Shown here: positions 1 to 12,161 of the stretch, one piece after another
How positions within the stretch are numbered: the stretch's first letter is position 1
Layout: each line of letters opens with the position of its first letter
NCBI GenBank assembly: GCA_963281255.1
Contig: OY725492.1
Coordinates: forward strand, 4,207,104 to 4,271,103
Direction of reading: 5' to 3'
From: Aphrocallistes beatrix
Taxonomy: Eukaryota > Porifera > Hexactinellida > Sceptrulophora > Aphrocallistidae
Length of the DNA stretch: 64,000 nt
Made by a program: the position numbers and the translations under genes
The notes under the pieces: model-generated
The model's input: only the letters and a program-made list of their open reading frames with translations
Told to the model about the DNA's origin: nothing
Databases searched by the model: none

Positions 1-3000
1 CACGCTCTCACCCCCACACTCAAGACTGCCACTTAACACCACCACGTTCACTCTCTTGCTGAGGTACTGTTCTCTAATGCTTTGGGTGCTCTTCGTACTC
101 ACGGCCATGTCTCGGATAACATACACGAGTCTGCTACCCCTCAATGTCCCCACCACACCCACCATGTACTGGGGCTGCACCAGCTCTATCCTAGCCTCAA
201 TCGCGGACCCAGGCACCAGCTCACTTGGCGCGTAGTCAGCTGATGAGTAGGACTCCACCAAATTCTCACTCAGGGTAACAAATATTTTATCTGGACACGC
301 TGAAACTCCCAGCACACAACCCCTACGCTCCTCTCCTGACCCGAACTGAGCCGACTCAGTACCGACAGCTGTGGCATTCGTCTCACCACCAAGTGACACA
401 ATGGTCCCCTCCTCCCTCTCTCCGATCAGAGTACAGTCCACAACCTGGCCTGGTCTGTACTCGCTTACAACACTGGAAGCTTCTCGCAGCAATTCGTCTC
501 GATCAGACAAATACGTACGGAACCAGTGTCCTATTGTACCGATGGTATCCTCATTGGGAGGATCCTGGGAGATGACGTCAGAATCTCGAGCCGACACTAC
601 GAACCTTCCCTCGTTGACCTCCATCACCTTCGTGAGGACAGTGTCCCCCACCTGAAGCAGGCCGACCGGCGATTGTACGAACTCATCCTTAATGAGCCTA
701 TTCGGCAGAAGTCCGGTGCTGTCTCCAGGATATGCAATGAGGAAACCGTACTTGTCCACTCGCTTCACAACTCCGTGTATCAGCAGACCTGGCTCCAACT
801 CTGTGGCGCCCTGCATCACAGTGCCAGCGCCGATATCTCTCTCAACGCTCTCCTTCATCGAGACGACGCAAACCTGGCCTCGACACGACTGAGTGAAGAC
901 GCGAACTGAGTAGAGACAAAGTGAGTCGTCCGCCCCCAGCTGCCGCTCCAGACGCTGGAAGCGGAGTTGCTGGATGTCCTTGTAGTCGGACAGGTGGCCG
1001 ATAGGGAGAGCGGCCTTTTCCTTCGTCTCGCTATCAAATAGTTCCAGTCCGTGAGGAGAAATCCCTCCCACTGTCAGACGAACCTGTGAAAAGCTCTCCA
1101 GCAGGGATACATTCTCTTGCTGGGAATTGGTTGCTAAGGTGAGCACTAGTTTCTGCTCAGTTGGTTCACAGCTGATTACGCGGCATTCCAAAACCTGTCC
1201 TTCGTAGAACAGCTCCGAGACCTCCTGCTGGGGCATCAGTTGCAGCTGGGACTTGTGGAGGAGTCCTTTCACCTGCTGGAAGAACCTCATCACGCAGCCG
1301 AATTCCAGCACTGCTACCACGTATCCATGGTACAGCCCACCAATCACGGCCTCACTGTACTCGGACAAGATCGGATTGGTCGAGGTTACGAGAGCTTTCT
1401 TATGAGTGAGAGTCAGCCTCTGTTTAGCTTCCACCTACAATCAACAATAGATCTCTCTCCTTTGAGTTTTTAACAAGTATGCCGAGAAATTTGTCAATAA
1501 AATGTATTGTCCTACTCGACTAGAATGGTTAAAACTAACTTTAAGAACTCTGAAGGTTTCCATACAACCTTCTTCAAGCTTCTTGTGTTTGTATTTCAGT
1601 TGGCTCTTTCTTTCGAAGTAGTGTTCCTTAGGACAGAACCCTTTCACGTGAGGAGACAGCGACACCAACAGTCCCTTCTCAGACTTAGCGAGTATCTTCC
1701 CCTTAACCACGTCTCCCACGCGAACAAACTCGAAGTTGAGAAACTTCTCCTCAATCACAGACTTGCGTAAGCTGACGACTGTCATCTCATCCATTGAGTT
1801 GTAGTAGACGACACGGCAGGAGTGGTTAGTCCCAGATCTGTACTCTTTGCCGGGTTTACTCAGGAACTCGTCCGAAATATTCTTGAGCGGACAGAATCCG
1901 GTTTTGCCATCGGTTAATTTGAGAAACAGTCCTCTCACCTCTGATCTCAAAACCTGAGAATCTTCGAAAATCTGTCCAATCTCACAAGCTTCTGGAAAAT
2001 AAACGGAGACCATTAGCTGTTAAATTAACCTACATAGGAACGACTCTGCTACAGAATATATTTAACATTATCTACCTGGTGTTGCCATTTCTCCCTGTAA
2101 CAAAGACTTCTTGAGGGACACTCCAATCTGCTTCTCATCCTGTTGAACCCATATCACCCGCCCCTTGACACTCCTCTTGCTGTACCCTTCCACACCTTCC
2201 GACACATTCTTGAGGTGAGGTGGCGCACATGAGGCTGAGAAACCACCTGACACCTCTAGCAACAGGGAACTATCAAACACTGACTTGACTACACACTCGA
2301 CCAGTTGGAATGGCAGCATGTTGTCTATGGAAGTGATTGTCGGGGGTTTGGCTGATGTGATGCTGTCAATATCAATAGAAACTGGCACAGCCCTCGTACC
2401 GCCACTCTCCACACAACACACCAGCACCTGCCCTATCGACAGAGGGCGGCCTTCATTGTGCTTATGGATAAAACCTTTTGCGCGTTTGTTCAGAAGAAAT
2501 CCAACTCTCCCCTCCACCCCGAACGAGATCTGATATCCATGGTCTTCTTTGCTCGTTACCACGCCAGACAGAATCAGGCCTGTTTGAATGGCTGATGCTG
2601 TGAGGCGCCTGTTAACTAATGACGGGTCACAAGTGAGGCCGAGAGAGCTCTTCCCTACCTGAAATAGACCGTATAAACTATATCAGTGTACCATTAGGGA
2701 ATCTAGTACTGAATATACCTGCTTCACTTGACATACGATCAGCTGGCCTTTGTGAAAGAGATCGTGAATGAAGTTTCCGTCAGAATTGTCTTCGAGAATA
2801 CTCTCTGACAGAACTGATGATACGTCTGTGATATCGAGTCGACCAATCAGATTGTAAGGAAGCGAGACCAGGGCGACCAAATCCTGGAATTCCTTCACAA
2901 CTCCTAAAACAAGAGTGTCTTCTGACACATTTTTCGCATGGATCCATCCAGGAATCCGTTTTTTATGTAAAATTAAAGTGTCATTAGAAGGTGTAGAAGA

Positions 3001-3156
3001 TTTGGCCGTATTCTGTTTGTACTTAAAGGTTTTCCTTTTCTTGTTTTCTTCTCTTTCTGGAGTTTTGAAAAGATCTTGATTCTCTCTTTTCCGTTTGCGT
3101 TGAGGAAGCAACGCTGATTCACCCCCACGAGGAAAATCAACAGATTTCGTCGCCAT
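1..3156 (-). CDS. PDCD11: RRP5/PDCD11 rRNA-processing protein, N-terminal part (gene continues beyond the left edge)
   Basis: Four exons can be read: 3156-2719, 2658-2076, 1991-1540 and 1434-1, all joining in frame with GT-AG ends; the last donor is GTTAGT. The visible protein is about 969 residues. It starts with a short basic stretch (KRKRENQ, KKRK), as expected for a nucleolar protein. After that come successive S1-type RNA-binding repeats of about 80-90 residues; the segments PGWIHAKNVSEDTLVLGVV, GYQISFGVEGRVGFL and GFCPLKNISDEF have the typical RRP5 form. In the family the protein binds pre-rRNA and is needed to cleave the 18S and 5.8S/25S precursors, with TPR/HAT repeats at the C-terminus, which here would lie outside the window. 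The start ATG at 3156 is the first in the open frame. The identification rests on repeat pattern and order, not on an alignment. Confidence 0.85.
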
Positions 3157-3525
3157 CAGATGAGAACTACCGTACTAATTAACAGCTCTAGCTGTCGACT
3201 GTTCAAAATAGACTAATAGGTTAATTCCATTGTAAAATTCAACTTAGAATGAATAAAAAAGCTCCAATTGTTATTTCGAAACTGAATTATTTTATGACAA
3301 ATATATTTTAACAATCTTCTCAGAAATTGAATGAATAATTGATTTTAGATGATTTAGAATAATGCGAACGCAGATGTTGCAAAGAACTATGATCACAGTA
3401 CACAAGAATTTCTATAATTAACCATTTAAAGGTTGTACAACGTTTAGGTCAAAACTCGTATCCACATGTGATCGATGCAACAGGAGACTCCAGCACCAAA
3501 GTTGCTTCGTCTACCTCGTGGATGA

Positions 3526-4305
3526 TCAAGAGAATTCAAACAAGGTTCCGATATCCAGGATGGTAAAGCGAGTAGGCATTGGTAGTCGGCGTGACATGTT
3601 TGTTGCGACGCAAACAAGATGTAGAGAGTCGATGAAACTTTCTTCAAATGTCCAATCAATTTGTGGTATTTGTAACAAGGACACTAAAGTATTTACTGTT
3701 CCTATTTCTCTACTGACGTTTTCGACTGTGGAAAATTCTAAAAATCGTAAATCAAGAGATATTCCTTGGCCTGTCGCTTTTAAGTAGCTTTCTTTCAGAG
3801 TCCAGAATCTGTAAAAGTTTTGGAGTTTGTAATTTGGGTCTAAAGGAGAATTAATCACTCCCCACTCCTTCTGGGTAAACAGGTTCCTCATGGAGTGAAA
3901 GAACTCGTCCAATGTTTTACCAGAGTGAGGTGCCTCTATCTTCATCACATCTACTCCAACCTGACACCCTTCCTCAGTTGCTAGGACCACAAAGTCCCCC
4001 TGGTGTGAAATGTTAAAGTTAAAGCCAGCAGAGTGAGGATTACTGGATGTGAATTTTTCAGTGAAACAAGGCTTTCCTTTGTCAGTCCGGGAGAGTTCGA
4101 TTCTCTCCCAGGGGACGCGCAGCCCTTTAACAATGGCCGCGCGAATAGCGAGACGCCCAATCAACGCCCGCTTTTTATCTTCTAAAAACAGAAACTTTGA
4201 AATCCTATCCCTCTCGCTACAGCTGACTAGAGAGATGGCCATCTTCCACTCGTCTTCTCCCGGGTTCCAGCTGCGACAGTTAAACGCCCAACGGAATCGA
4301 CTCAT
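3526..4305 (-). CDS. AASDHPPT: L-aminoadipate-semialdehyde dehydrogenase-phosphopantetheinyl transferase
   Basis: Single-exon protein of 259 residues. It closely follows animal AASDHPPT: RWAFNCRSW near the N-terminus, LSRTDKGKPCF, FNFNISHQGDFVVLA, VGVDVMK and FYRFWTLKESYLKATG. The GVD motif (Mg2+ site) and the WTLKESYLKA motif are the hallmarks of Sfp-type 4'-phosphopantetheinyl transferases. These move the phosphopantetheine arm of CoA to a serine on carrier proteins (fatty acid synthase ACP, mitochondrial ACP, aminoadipate dehydrogenase). It is shorter than the human enzyme (about 309 residues) and stops soon after the conserved FTIL segment. The ATG at 4305 is followed at once by the conserved region. 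It lies about 370 bases upstream of the RRP5 start on the same strand. Confidence 0.93.
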   Translation of the reverse strand: MSRFRWAFNCRSWNPGEDEWKMAISLVSCSERDRISKFLFLEDKKRALIGRLAIRAAIVKGLRVPWERIELSRTDKGKPCFTEKFTSSNPHSAGFNFNISHQGDFVVLATEEGCQVGVDVMKIEAPHSGKTLDEFFHSMRNLFTQKEWGVINSPLDPNYKLQNFYRFWTLKESYLKATGQGISLDLRFLEFSTVENVSREIGTVNTLVSLLQIPQIDWTFEESFIDSLHLVCVATNMSRRLPMPTRFTILDIGTLFEFS

Positions 4306-4880
4306 GCCTAACTACATTATAAGTCATAACATTACCATCCCATTCATATTTAATCGTTAGTAAAATCACTGAATTATTACTCGTATGCAATTTATTATGT
4401 TATTATTGATAGCATTGTTTTAACGCCCGAAATAGACCGTATGTTTTGGACTAAGTACCCCATTAGAAGTATACTGATTCAAATGTACAGAGAGAAGCGT
4501 CTGATGAAATAGTATTGTAGCAGAGTATGCACTAAGAATGTCTACTCAACGACTTCCGCACTGGATCGAGAATCTCCTAGAAGAGAAACAGACTCCGTAA
4601 CACATGACAATTAGCTAACTGATTAAGTGAATTTCAATAGAATAAACTAGCAATGTTGCTAACTCATTTCTGCTTAAGTAATTTTTGATGGGGAAACCAT
4701 ATAATTTTGTGGTGTTACTATTAATAGAATAGATCCCAAGACTAAATCGGGTTTTGATCATATTCGAATATTTTTAACATTTTTCTGAGACTATGATATT
4801 CGGAAGTCGATATTCCATCGCTTCAATGTGGAACCTTGGTAATTCCACAAGTTTAATAAATAAAATAATTTATTCGTTAA

Positions 4881-4985
4881 CCCTACTTGGACTTGGGGTC
4901 AAAGGTATAAATAGAAAATTCCCACTTTCATTTTCACTTTCAATTAACTTTCACTTTCACTTCAACATTCCAAGTCCAATTAGGG
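4881..4985 (+). mobile_element. TTAA-flanked MITE (piggyBac-like)
   Basis: A 105-base element bounded by inverted ends CCCTACTTGGACTTGG and CCAAGTCCAATTAGGG and flanked on both sides by TTAA (4877-4880, 4986-4989). The body holds TATAAATAG and a run of CACTTTCA-like motifs. The same element is present in reverse at 62731-62846, and a relative is near 32520. TTAA target duplications are typical of piggyBac-type elements. It has no coding capacity. Confidence 0.75.
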
Positions 4986-5125
4986 TTAATATTCGAGACT
5001 ATCGGTAACTTTTAAGACACATATTTTCAAGATTTTAGCAGTAATTTATGCTATTTTTCGTGGAATCTTTAATTTGCATATTGCATAGAAGATTTAAAGA
5101 AATCTAGAAATCTCGTTTATAGAAT

Positions 5126-5220
5126 AACATTTCTTGATTCATACCATATATGGAAGTTTGAGCACATCAAAACATTTCTTGATTCATACCATATATGGAA
5201 GTTTGAGACATCAAAACATT
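5126..5220. repeat. Two-copy tandem repeat, about 44 bases
   Basis: A segment beginning AACATTTCTTGATTCATACC is repeated directly with an offset of 45 bases and nearly perfect identity, followed by a partial third start. It looks like a recent local duplication in non-coding DNA. Confidence 0.85.
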
Positions 5221-8200
5221 TGTTGAGTCTAAAGTATAGTGGCCTAGAATATATCTGGCACGAACCTCTCTGCTCCAAAATTAAGAATGGCTACAGTCTA
5301 CAGATTTGACAAGACAAATCTCATTTTAAAGGAATTTATTCTTGTAACTAAAGGAGTTTATCCTTGTAACTCCTCCTTACGCAACTGTGGCTTACTAGAA
5401 TAGTGTTTTTCTTTGGTGTAATAATTCCCCTCATCAATAGTCTTAAATTACCTTCAAACTAATCATAATGAATAACAAAGAGAATTACGACAAATCCCAA
5501 TAATCTAAACATTGTGCAGTCGATGTCTGGGCAGTGCGCCTCCGATTCCTGAATGCTACTTTTAATTGTTATTCGACCAACTGTCCAGACGATTAATCCA
5601 CTAAGTACTTTATAACAATAGCATTATGTTTAAGTCAGATGGTTCCAATTAATTCAAATATTTCTACTGTAGAAACCAGATTATCAAATCTATGAGGAAT
5701 GTTTGTACAACAAATCTCCATCGAAATATTATTGAGATCAAGTAAGTAATTATTTGGCAAGTCTAGGGACTAGATTAAATTAAATTTCTATGCAATAGCG
5801 TGTAATATCTGAAATTCAATCATTAATTATGCAACGAGACATTTAAGTTCGTAGTCATGATGGCATAGTGATAGAATTGGGTGGTGGAGTGGCAGTGGCT
5901 GATGGGTATCTATAATTGGATATTACGTATCTAGAAACGACAGAGATCGATACCTTAATCATATTTTCAGGCTCTGATACGACCCTCCTGAGTTACCAAT
6001 TTACATTTAGCAATCATTGGATGACATCGTCATGGAAATACGAAGAAATGGCCAGTCACAAGATGAGAGTATCTGTTCCAATACTTACGTTGTTCACTAA
6101 AGGTTATTTTTAGTACATAGCAAAATTTAAAAGGTTAAGTCAGCAATTTTAAGGGCTGGGGTTTTAGTGTGCATGTACTGAAAATCACCTCCAAATAACG
6201 TCCTGGGAAACATGATTATATCTTAATCCTCTCGCGTAATAACTCACTCGTTGATAGGTCTTGACTCTAACCCTCATCTGCTGTCCTCTTTGTCGCTGAA
6301 TCTTACCCTCATCTCTCCTCTTCTGGAACGAAAACTTTTTTCGCCATCTAGGATATACTATTGGTTATTACTTATTAGGAATATATTCATAACGTTGATT
6401 GGTTGGTACATCTCTTGCAAGTTACAACTTGCTTCAAAGCAAAGCATTGCTAAGGGATTGCTAAGTTATGAACAGTTCCCACTGCCAGAAACCCCAAACG
6501 AGAAGTGCTAGCTATGCCCATGCACCAAACTAATTCTGAAAGAATACTGATGCCAGTGGCGTATGTTGAAACATTATTTAACCACATGGTTGTCATCTTA
6601 ACACAGAACTGAGTCGAGCAGAACATTCGTATAGTAGCGAGCGAATTTACTAAATTGAAATGATGGCTATCTATTGCTCTAAAGTTATTTGTTCAAAACG
6701 CGTACGTACGTACAAGACTACGTAGTGAACTATTGAGAACAGTAATGGTCGTAGCAAGTGCTATGACAACGTAATGGGCTACTCTCTCTCTAAAAATACT
6801 GATAAGTCCTAAAAGGAGTAATTAAGTATCATAATTGCTTGTCTGTGACATAGGTAGACTAATTGATAGACTAGCTTGAGTTACAAACGTAACTAAGGAA
6901 GAAAACAACATTTCTAATGTTTATTATTACAGAAAACCAATAAATGGAACTGATTATTTCGCTAAATCCACATTTCTAACTCGTTTAGGAATTGATCACA
7001 TCATATTCCATGAACATTACTTAAATTCATTATGTAGATATATTTATCGCTATGTAACTGATAATGAAATTATATTGGACGAATCAAAATGGAAATGTGT
7101 GTAATTAACATTTTACATAAGATGATTTATTCACCGCATGTCTAAGGGGCATAATACATATGGTTAGTATTGGCTACATTGTCTTCGCGGAAAGTTAAAT
7201 AATTCCAATAATTATAATGAACAAACACTCCATTAATTCAACCATTGCATTGGACGCCCACACATCTCTCTGAACTCTGGCATGATTACATTTAAGCTGG
7301 CTGGAGATAATTAGATGCTACCAAAAACTCATCTTAATTCCTGTGATCATCAACCGTAATTATGATGCATTAGCAGCTCTTGTGATATTATTTAGTCACA
7401 ACTCACGAGTCCCAAATATGTTTGAGTGGAGTATATTGCTCTGCATACGAACTCCTCCCACGTTTTTCATAACAGAGCTAGTTCTGGTTGGACAATCTTG
7501 GAGTGGTTAGTACTCCATCATTATTCACATAATCTCACAAGCATTTAGTTACAACATTAGCGATTATAAATATTTAGTATGGAATGTCTCGTTTCATAGC
7601 ACATTGGAATCAGTTTTTCTCTCTCAAAATGATTAGAACTTATTTTGCAGATTAAAGGACAAAGTTCTATATCAGCTGTTCTTAGAGCCGACATGTACGT
7701 AGGAAATATCAGACACAAATAGCTATGGTAAATTGGACAAGGTTCAAAATAAAACTTATTTGGTAACCAGAACTCGTCTATAATTATTAATTGAAACTAT
7801 TGCAGTGGGGAATTCGATGTTGCAACTAGAAAAGATTGAACAATCAACAGGGCGCACTATCACATTCTCAGAATAACTTAATGATAATACGAGTTACGTA
7901 GCATGATACGAATTATTCAACACAAGAGAGAGTTTATGACAAAGAATGCTAAGCTCTCCGCTATCAAAAACAACTTAGCAATCAGAAAAGCGCTAGGACT
8001 AAACAGATTATGTAAATAGTGACATATCGAGATGATTCAATAATAAAAGGATTTTTAATGTGAGTAAAATAAACACTGAATTCACGTCATTGTTTGGCCA
8101 TATTTTCAATAGCTCATCAACTCCCTAACTTCTAGTACTCGAATAAAACTATTTGTTCAATGGGCATTTAAAACCCTTACAAACAGTTTAGTTACGTATA

Positions 8201-8878
8201 TCACCACGGGGAGGATATGCAGTGAACATGATATCATAGCAAAAAGGAAATGAGATATTCACTTGGTTAACAACACACAGGACTGCTTATTCAGAAGAAA
8301 AACAACCTTTGGTTTTGTCTTTGAATCTCATTTGGACCCAATTTTCTCCTAAAAGGTATGAAACTGCCGCGTAGTTGAGAATTGCCTACGAAATATAATC
8401 ACAGTAAATAACTAATAATATGATTTCTCTAAAAAATGTGAAACTGACTAAATGTAAAAAAGGATTCAGCAGTTTGGTACGTAGTAACAGCTTGAGCAGA
8501 TTCCCAATTACTCATGCAGCTGGGAAAATATACAAAATAGGTTCCAGGCAATGTGAATATGAAACCCAAACTTTCTCACATGATAAATAAATATATATAT
8601 AGCGCTTTCTAATACAAAGGAATTAGTTGTTTGTCAAAGCCACACGGGCTGGATAATTGAAGCGATTTCTGAAACCATTGTGTACTGATGTTTTATAATG
8701 GATTAATTAATTATCAGGGTTACTGTTACTGTTACTGCGTTACAGCTACATAGATTGCTTGATCAACACATGGAAATCTGTCTGATTCTCTACTTGACAG
8801 TTTCAATTGGACTGATTAGAATTGCGTATTTCTAAATGTACAGTAGATATTGGGCATAGTGATAATGTGGGAGTAAGG

Positions 8879-9022
8879 CAGTGTTTCCCGCCGAGCGCGT
8901 ATTTAGCACGCTTAGCTTGTCGAATAACGTGAATTTTTTGTGAAATAATGCAATTTACCCGAATAAACCGCACAAAAATTGAAAAATTAACCCGCTTTCC
9001 AATAATCCTGAGGGAAACACTG
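8879..9022. mobile_element. hAT-type MITE with 8-base target duplication
   Basis: A 144-base element with terminal inverted repeats CAGTGTTTCCC and GGGAAACACTG. The flanks GAGTAAGG (8871-8878) and GAGTAGGG (9023-9030) form an 8-base target-site duplication with one mismatch. Both features are typical of hAT transposons. No transposase is encoded. Confidence 0.85.
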
Positions 9023-9413
9023 GAGTAGGGAAGTTTTGGCCAAGTTATTATATATGATATCACTACTATATTCAATATCGACTGTATTCGGTTTTAAAAT
9101 GTAAAACAGTTGTCAGTCAATGGGTAATTATTGAGCAAACTGTATTCAGACAGACATGAATATACTCATTACACAGTGATGAATTCCTAATTATATTCAG
9201 AAGTATAGCTTACTGGGAGAACGAATAGAACTAGTATTGTCTATTCAGTACAATAATAATATAAGTATTCTTCACCCTGAATAAATTAAAAAATTGGCAA
9301 TCGTTCGAGTTTAATGAGAGCAGCGTTCGTCAAGCATGCATAGCGTACATGTTAAAGTGTGAATTGTGTTATTATAATTACATAATAGTATGTGATATGT
9401 CAATATGAATACA

Positions 9414-10322
9414 CTAGTGCTTGAGGAGCCACGGGTGAACTAAAACTTGGTCCAAGGTTAATCTTTCTTCAGGATTAACTTTGAATATTTTCTCGAACAA
9501 ATCCTTTGCCTCTGGAGAGAGATCTTTCCAATAGTAATCTTCTCTGTGGTACTTTCCTTCTGTAGTGGCGTTGAATATATCCTGGGTCATGTCAGATGTG
9601 GCGGGGTTCAGAGCGAAAGGGACTGCTCCTGTTAGCAGGAGGAAAAGGAGAGTTCCCAACGACCATACATCGCTTTTGGATGTTTGTGTGTGTTCTTGTG
9701 TGTTGTTTGGTGTTGTGTTCCAGTTAGAGTCCTGTAGAAGAACTTCTGGTGCTACGTAAAAAGGTGTGAAAGACACTTTTGGTGCTCCCTTTCTTTCTTC
9801 GAAAGCTGTGCCAAAGTCGGATATTTTGAATTTGTATTGTGTCAATGTGTCCGGAAGTGAGGGGCGTTTCTGTTCTTTGTGCACGAGAATGTTCTCTGGC
9901 TTAATATCACCATGGACGATCCCATCTTTGTGCATTTCCTGGATTCCATTCGCGATTTGTTTGAAGATGGAAGCTCCTTGAGTTTCACTGAAATATCCGA
10001 AATTCTCAATGAGCGAATACAGATCTCCATATTCCATTAGCTCCATTACGATGAATAAACACTTCTTTTTCGGTTTTGTCTTTCCCATTTTAAACCAATT
10101 CTCATAGACATCCACAATCTTGACAATGTTAGAAGATGCGCTGAACAATTGCTGCATTTCAACTTCTCGTCTGTTGTATTCTGTATCTGGGATCAATTTG
10201 ACTGCATACTTCTTCTTGGATATTTTGTTCAAGCATTCGAAAACGACTCCATGCATTCCAGATCCGAGTTTCCTTTTGAAATTTACCTCGTAGTCAAGGG
10301 TAATACTAGTTTGAGTGTACAT
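9414..10322 (-). CDS. CAMK-like serine/threonine protein kinase (single kinase domain)
   Basis: Intronless 302-residue protein that is almost entirely a kinase domain. Visible elements in order: glycine loop GSGMHGVVF (about 17-25), YAVKLI with the VAIK-type lysine, an alpha-C glutamate in REVEMQQ, catalytic loop HGDIKPENIL, SDFGTAF, VAPEVLL in place of the APE motif, DVWSLGTLLFLLLTGAVPF, and a final LTLDQVLVHPWL. The HPWL ending and general form resemble MAPKAPK/CaMK-type kinases. The catalytic loop reads HGD instead of HRD, so the arginine that normally contacts the activation-loop phosphate is missing, although the lysine, aspartates and asparagine needed for catalysis are present. It has no regulatory tail, unlike MK2/3/5. 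A TATAAATAG motif lies only about 30 bases upstream of the ATG at 10322; if used, the 5' UTR would be very short. Confidence 0.85.
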   Translation of the reverse strand: MYTQTSITLDYEVNFKRKLGSGMHGVVFECLNKISKKKYAVKLIPDTEYNRREVEMQQLFSASSNIVKIVDVYENWFKMGKTKPKKKCLFIVMELMEYGDLYSLIENFGYFSETQGASIFKQIANGIQEMHKDGIVHGDIKPENILVHKEQKRPSLPDTLTQYKFKISDFGTAFEERKGAPKVSFTPFYVAPEVLLQDSNWNTTPNNTQEHTQTSKSDVWSLGTLLFLLLTGAVPFALNPATSDMTQDIFNATTEGKYHREDYYWKDLSPEAKDLFEKIFKVNPEERLTLDQVLVHPWLLKH

Positions 10323-12161
10323 TTTGATTTTCTATTCCTTGATTTCTTTTTCTATTTATATGACAGAAGACATACGTATTTGAATCGATTCTGTGCGGTA
10401 GAGATCTATTATGAAATTTGATTGGAATTCTTATTATCATACCAGTTGAGATGCTCAATTGAAACTGTAGATTTATATATGGTTCTGATCAGGCTTGTAT
10501 TTATACAATAGAATGCAATGAACCAAAGGTCAATGGCACCAGATACTATGGAAATTGATATGCAAAGCTCTGTCTTGCACTTACTGATAATTATGCGAAA
10601 CAACAGTGTGTAATTTCAGGAAGTAAGCCGGAAAAGAAATAATTGATGTATTTTACTTTCATTCGTAATGGGTGCAGACATCCATGTGCCTTATTACCTA
10701 CACCCAGTAACATCCATAGATAATGTAAACGATTAGGAAGCGATTTTAAATCTAATAACAGAGATGACGCAAATACATGTTCTGAAACGTGGATTGATAA
10801 GACAGATCAGCTTAGAACTCATGTAACAGTTTATTTGCTAAAAAATATTGACGCAATTATGCCTGAAACATGAAAAAAACTGGTTAACATAACAACTCAT
10901 ATGCATCAACATTATATAATCAATAACGCATACGAGTCAAAGTGAGTTGTAAAAAGCATTTACTTAATTGTGGGCATAATTGCCTACAACGCCTCGACGC
11001 GTTTAAATCTAAAGCGTAAGCTCGGGCAGGTGCGTCCATTTTGTGCAGAGGCAAATGTCTACTGACACAACCTAGCTTGTCAACTCTCATTTGAACGCAT
11101 CTTCACCACTTAATAGGGCCATTACTAAACTAATTAACAAGTCGTTTGTCGGTAGAGTGGATAGGGAGTGTGGGTTATAAATGATATATACAGTATTACA
11201 CTGTATAAATGGTCATAATGATCTGCCTGCAAGAACAGTCTACCTGTTTCCATATGTAGACCTCCAAAAATTGCCTGAGATAATTATTCAACCATATTGG
11301 GTTATAAGTTACTACATAAACATTCTCGATAATTGGAATCTATTTGACGTCTTTGAACTTTTGAATTTAAATTAGATGATTGGTAAATGAAATATTTGTA
11401 AGCTATTCTATTCTTATTTTCCGCCGCATATTTAACGTAAAACTCAAGTGTTACCTAATGTTACACCAAACTTAATTATTTATATTCGGACCTTATACAT
11501 ACAGAATCATCACTAAGACACTGCAGAATCTAACTTAACAAATCACTTTATTAGATTCTAATTATTCTGATAGAATTTCATTTTTACAATATGACAGTAT
11601 CTTAATAAAGTCACAAGCCCTGTATGACGGTATTCAAGTAAGAGTGGACTTAATTGAACTTCTTCGTAAGATTATTAGTGTAAGGATATTGTTTTAAATC
11701 AAAAGATAACTGCTGATCTTAGAGTCTGTAATTCTGGCTGAGTCGAATTTAATACGTATATAACAATAGAAGTCACTGCGTCATGATTATGCTATATTGC
11801 ATGTGGTAGTATGGAGATAATGCCATTCCAGATAGTCGAGCGTATTCAGAAGTTTCGTGTAAGCATCAGCGCAAGGGAAAGATTTGGGTTAAACATAACC
11901 AATAATTGTGCAAGTAGAATAAGGGAGAGAGCCCTAATTGCTAATTTTGTATTACTAATATCCTTGAAAAGAGTGGAAACACTAAAATGAAAGTGTCGGC
12001 AAACTTTGGACAAAGTTCACTTGAATCGTGTGTACGTCCAAATGCAGGGTAGATTTTGTAACTTATTGAATCATATCACAGGTGAGGTATTGGCACAATA
12101 ATCCACCAATGTGATACGATCCAGGAAATTATGAATCGCTATATTTGAGTGCTAAAATTTG
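10323..12161. other. Intergenic, nothing recognised
   Basis: About 1.8 kb of AT-rich DNA. Any further 3' exon of the 12.2-16.2 kb gene should lie here or beyond, because exon 4 of that gene ends near a strong GTGAGT donor at 12184, but I could not identify one. No RNA gene or mobile element was recognised. Confidence 0.4.

Larger units (their letters stand above)
4306..9413. other. Gene-poor AT-rich stretch
   Basis: About 5.1 kb with no convincing coding exon on either strand. The short open frames have no recognisable motif, biased composition or splice context. It contains a TTAA-flanked MITE (4881-4985), a two-copy tandem repeat (5126-5220) and a hAT-type MITE (8879-9022), listed separately. 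The remainder shows no structure that I can interpret. Distal regulatory DNA for the neighbouring genes cannot be excluded. Confidence 0.5.

Noticed and set aside
8803-9075. 90-codon open frame on the minus strand
   Set aside because: It overlaps the hAT-type MITE at 8879-9022 and shows no protein-like conservation.
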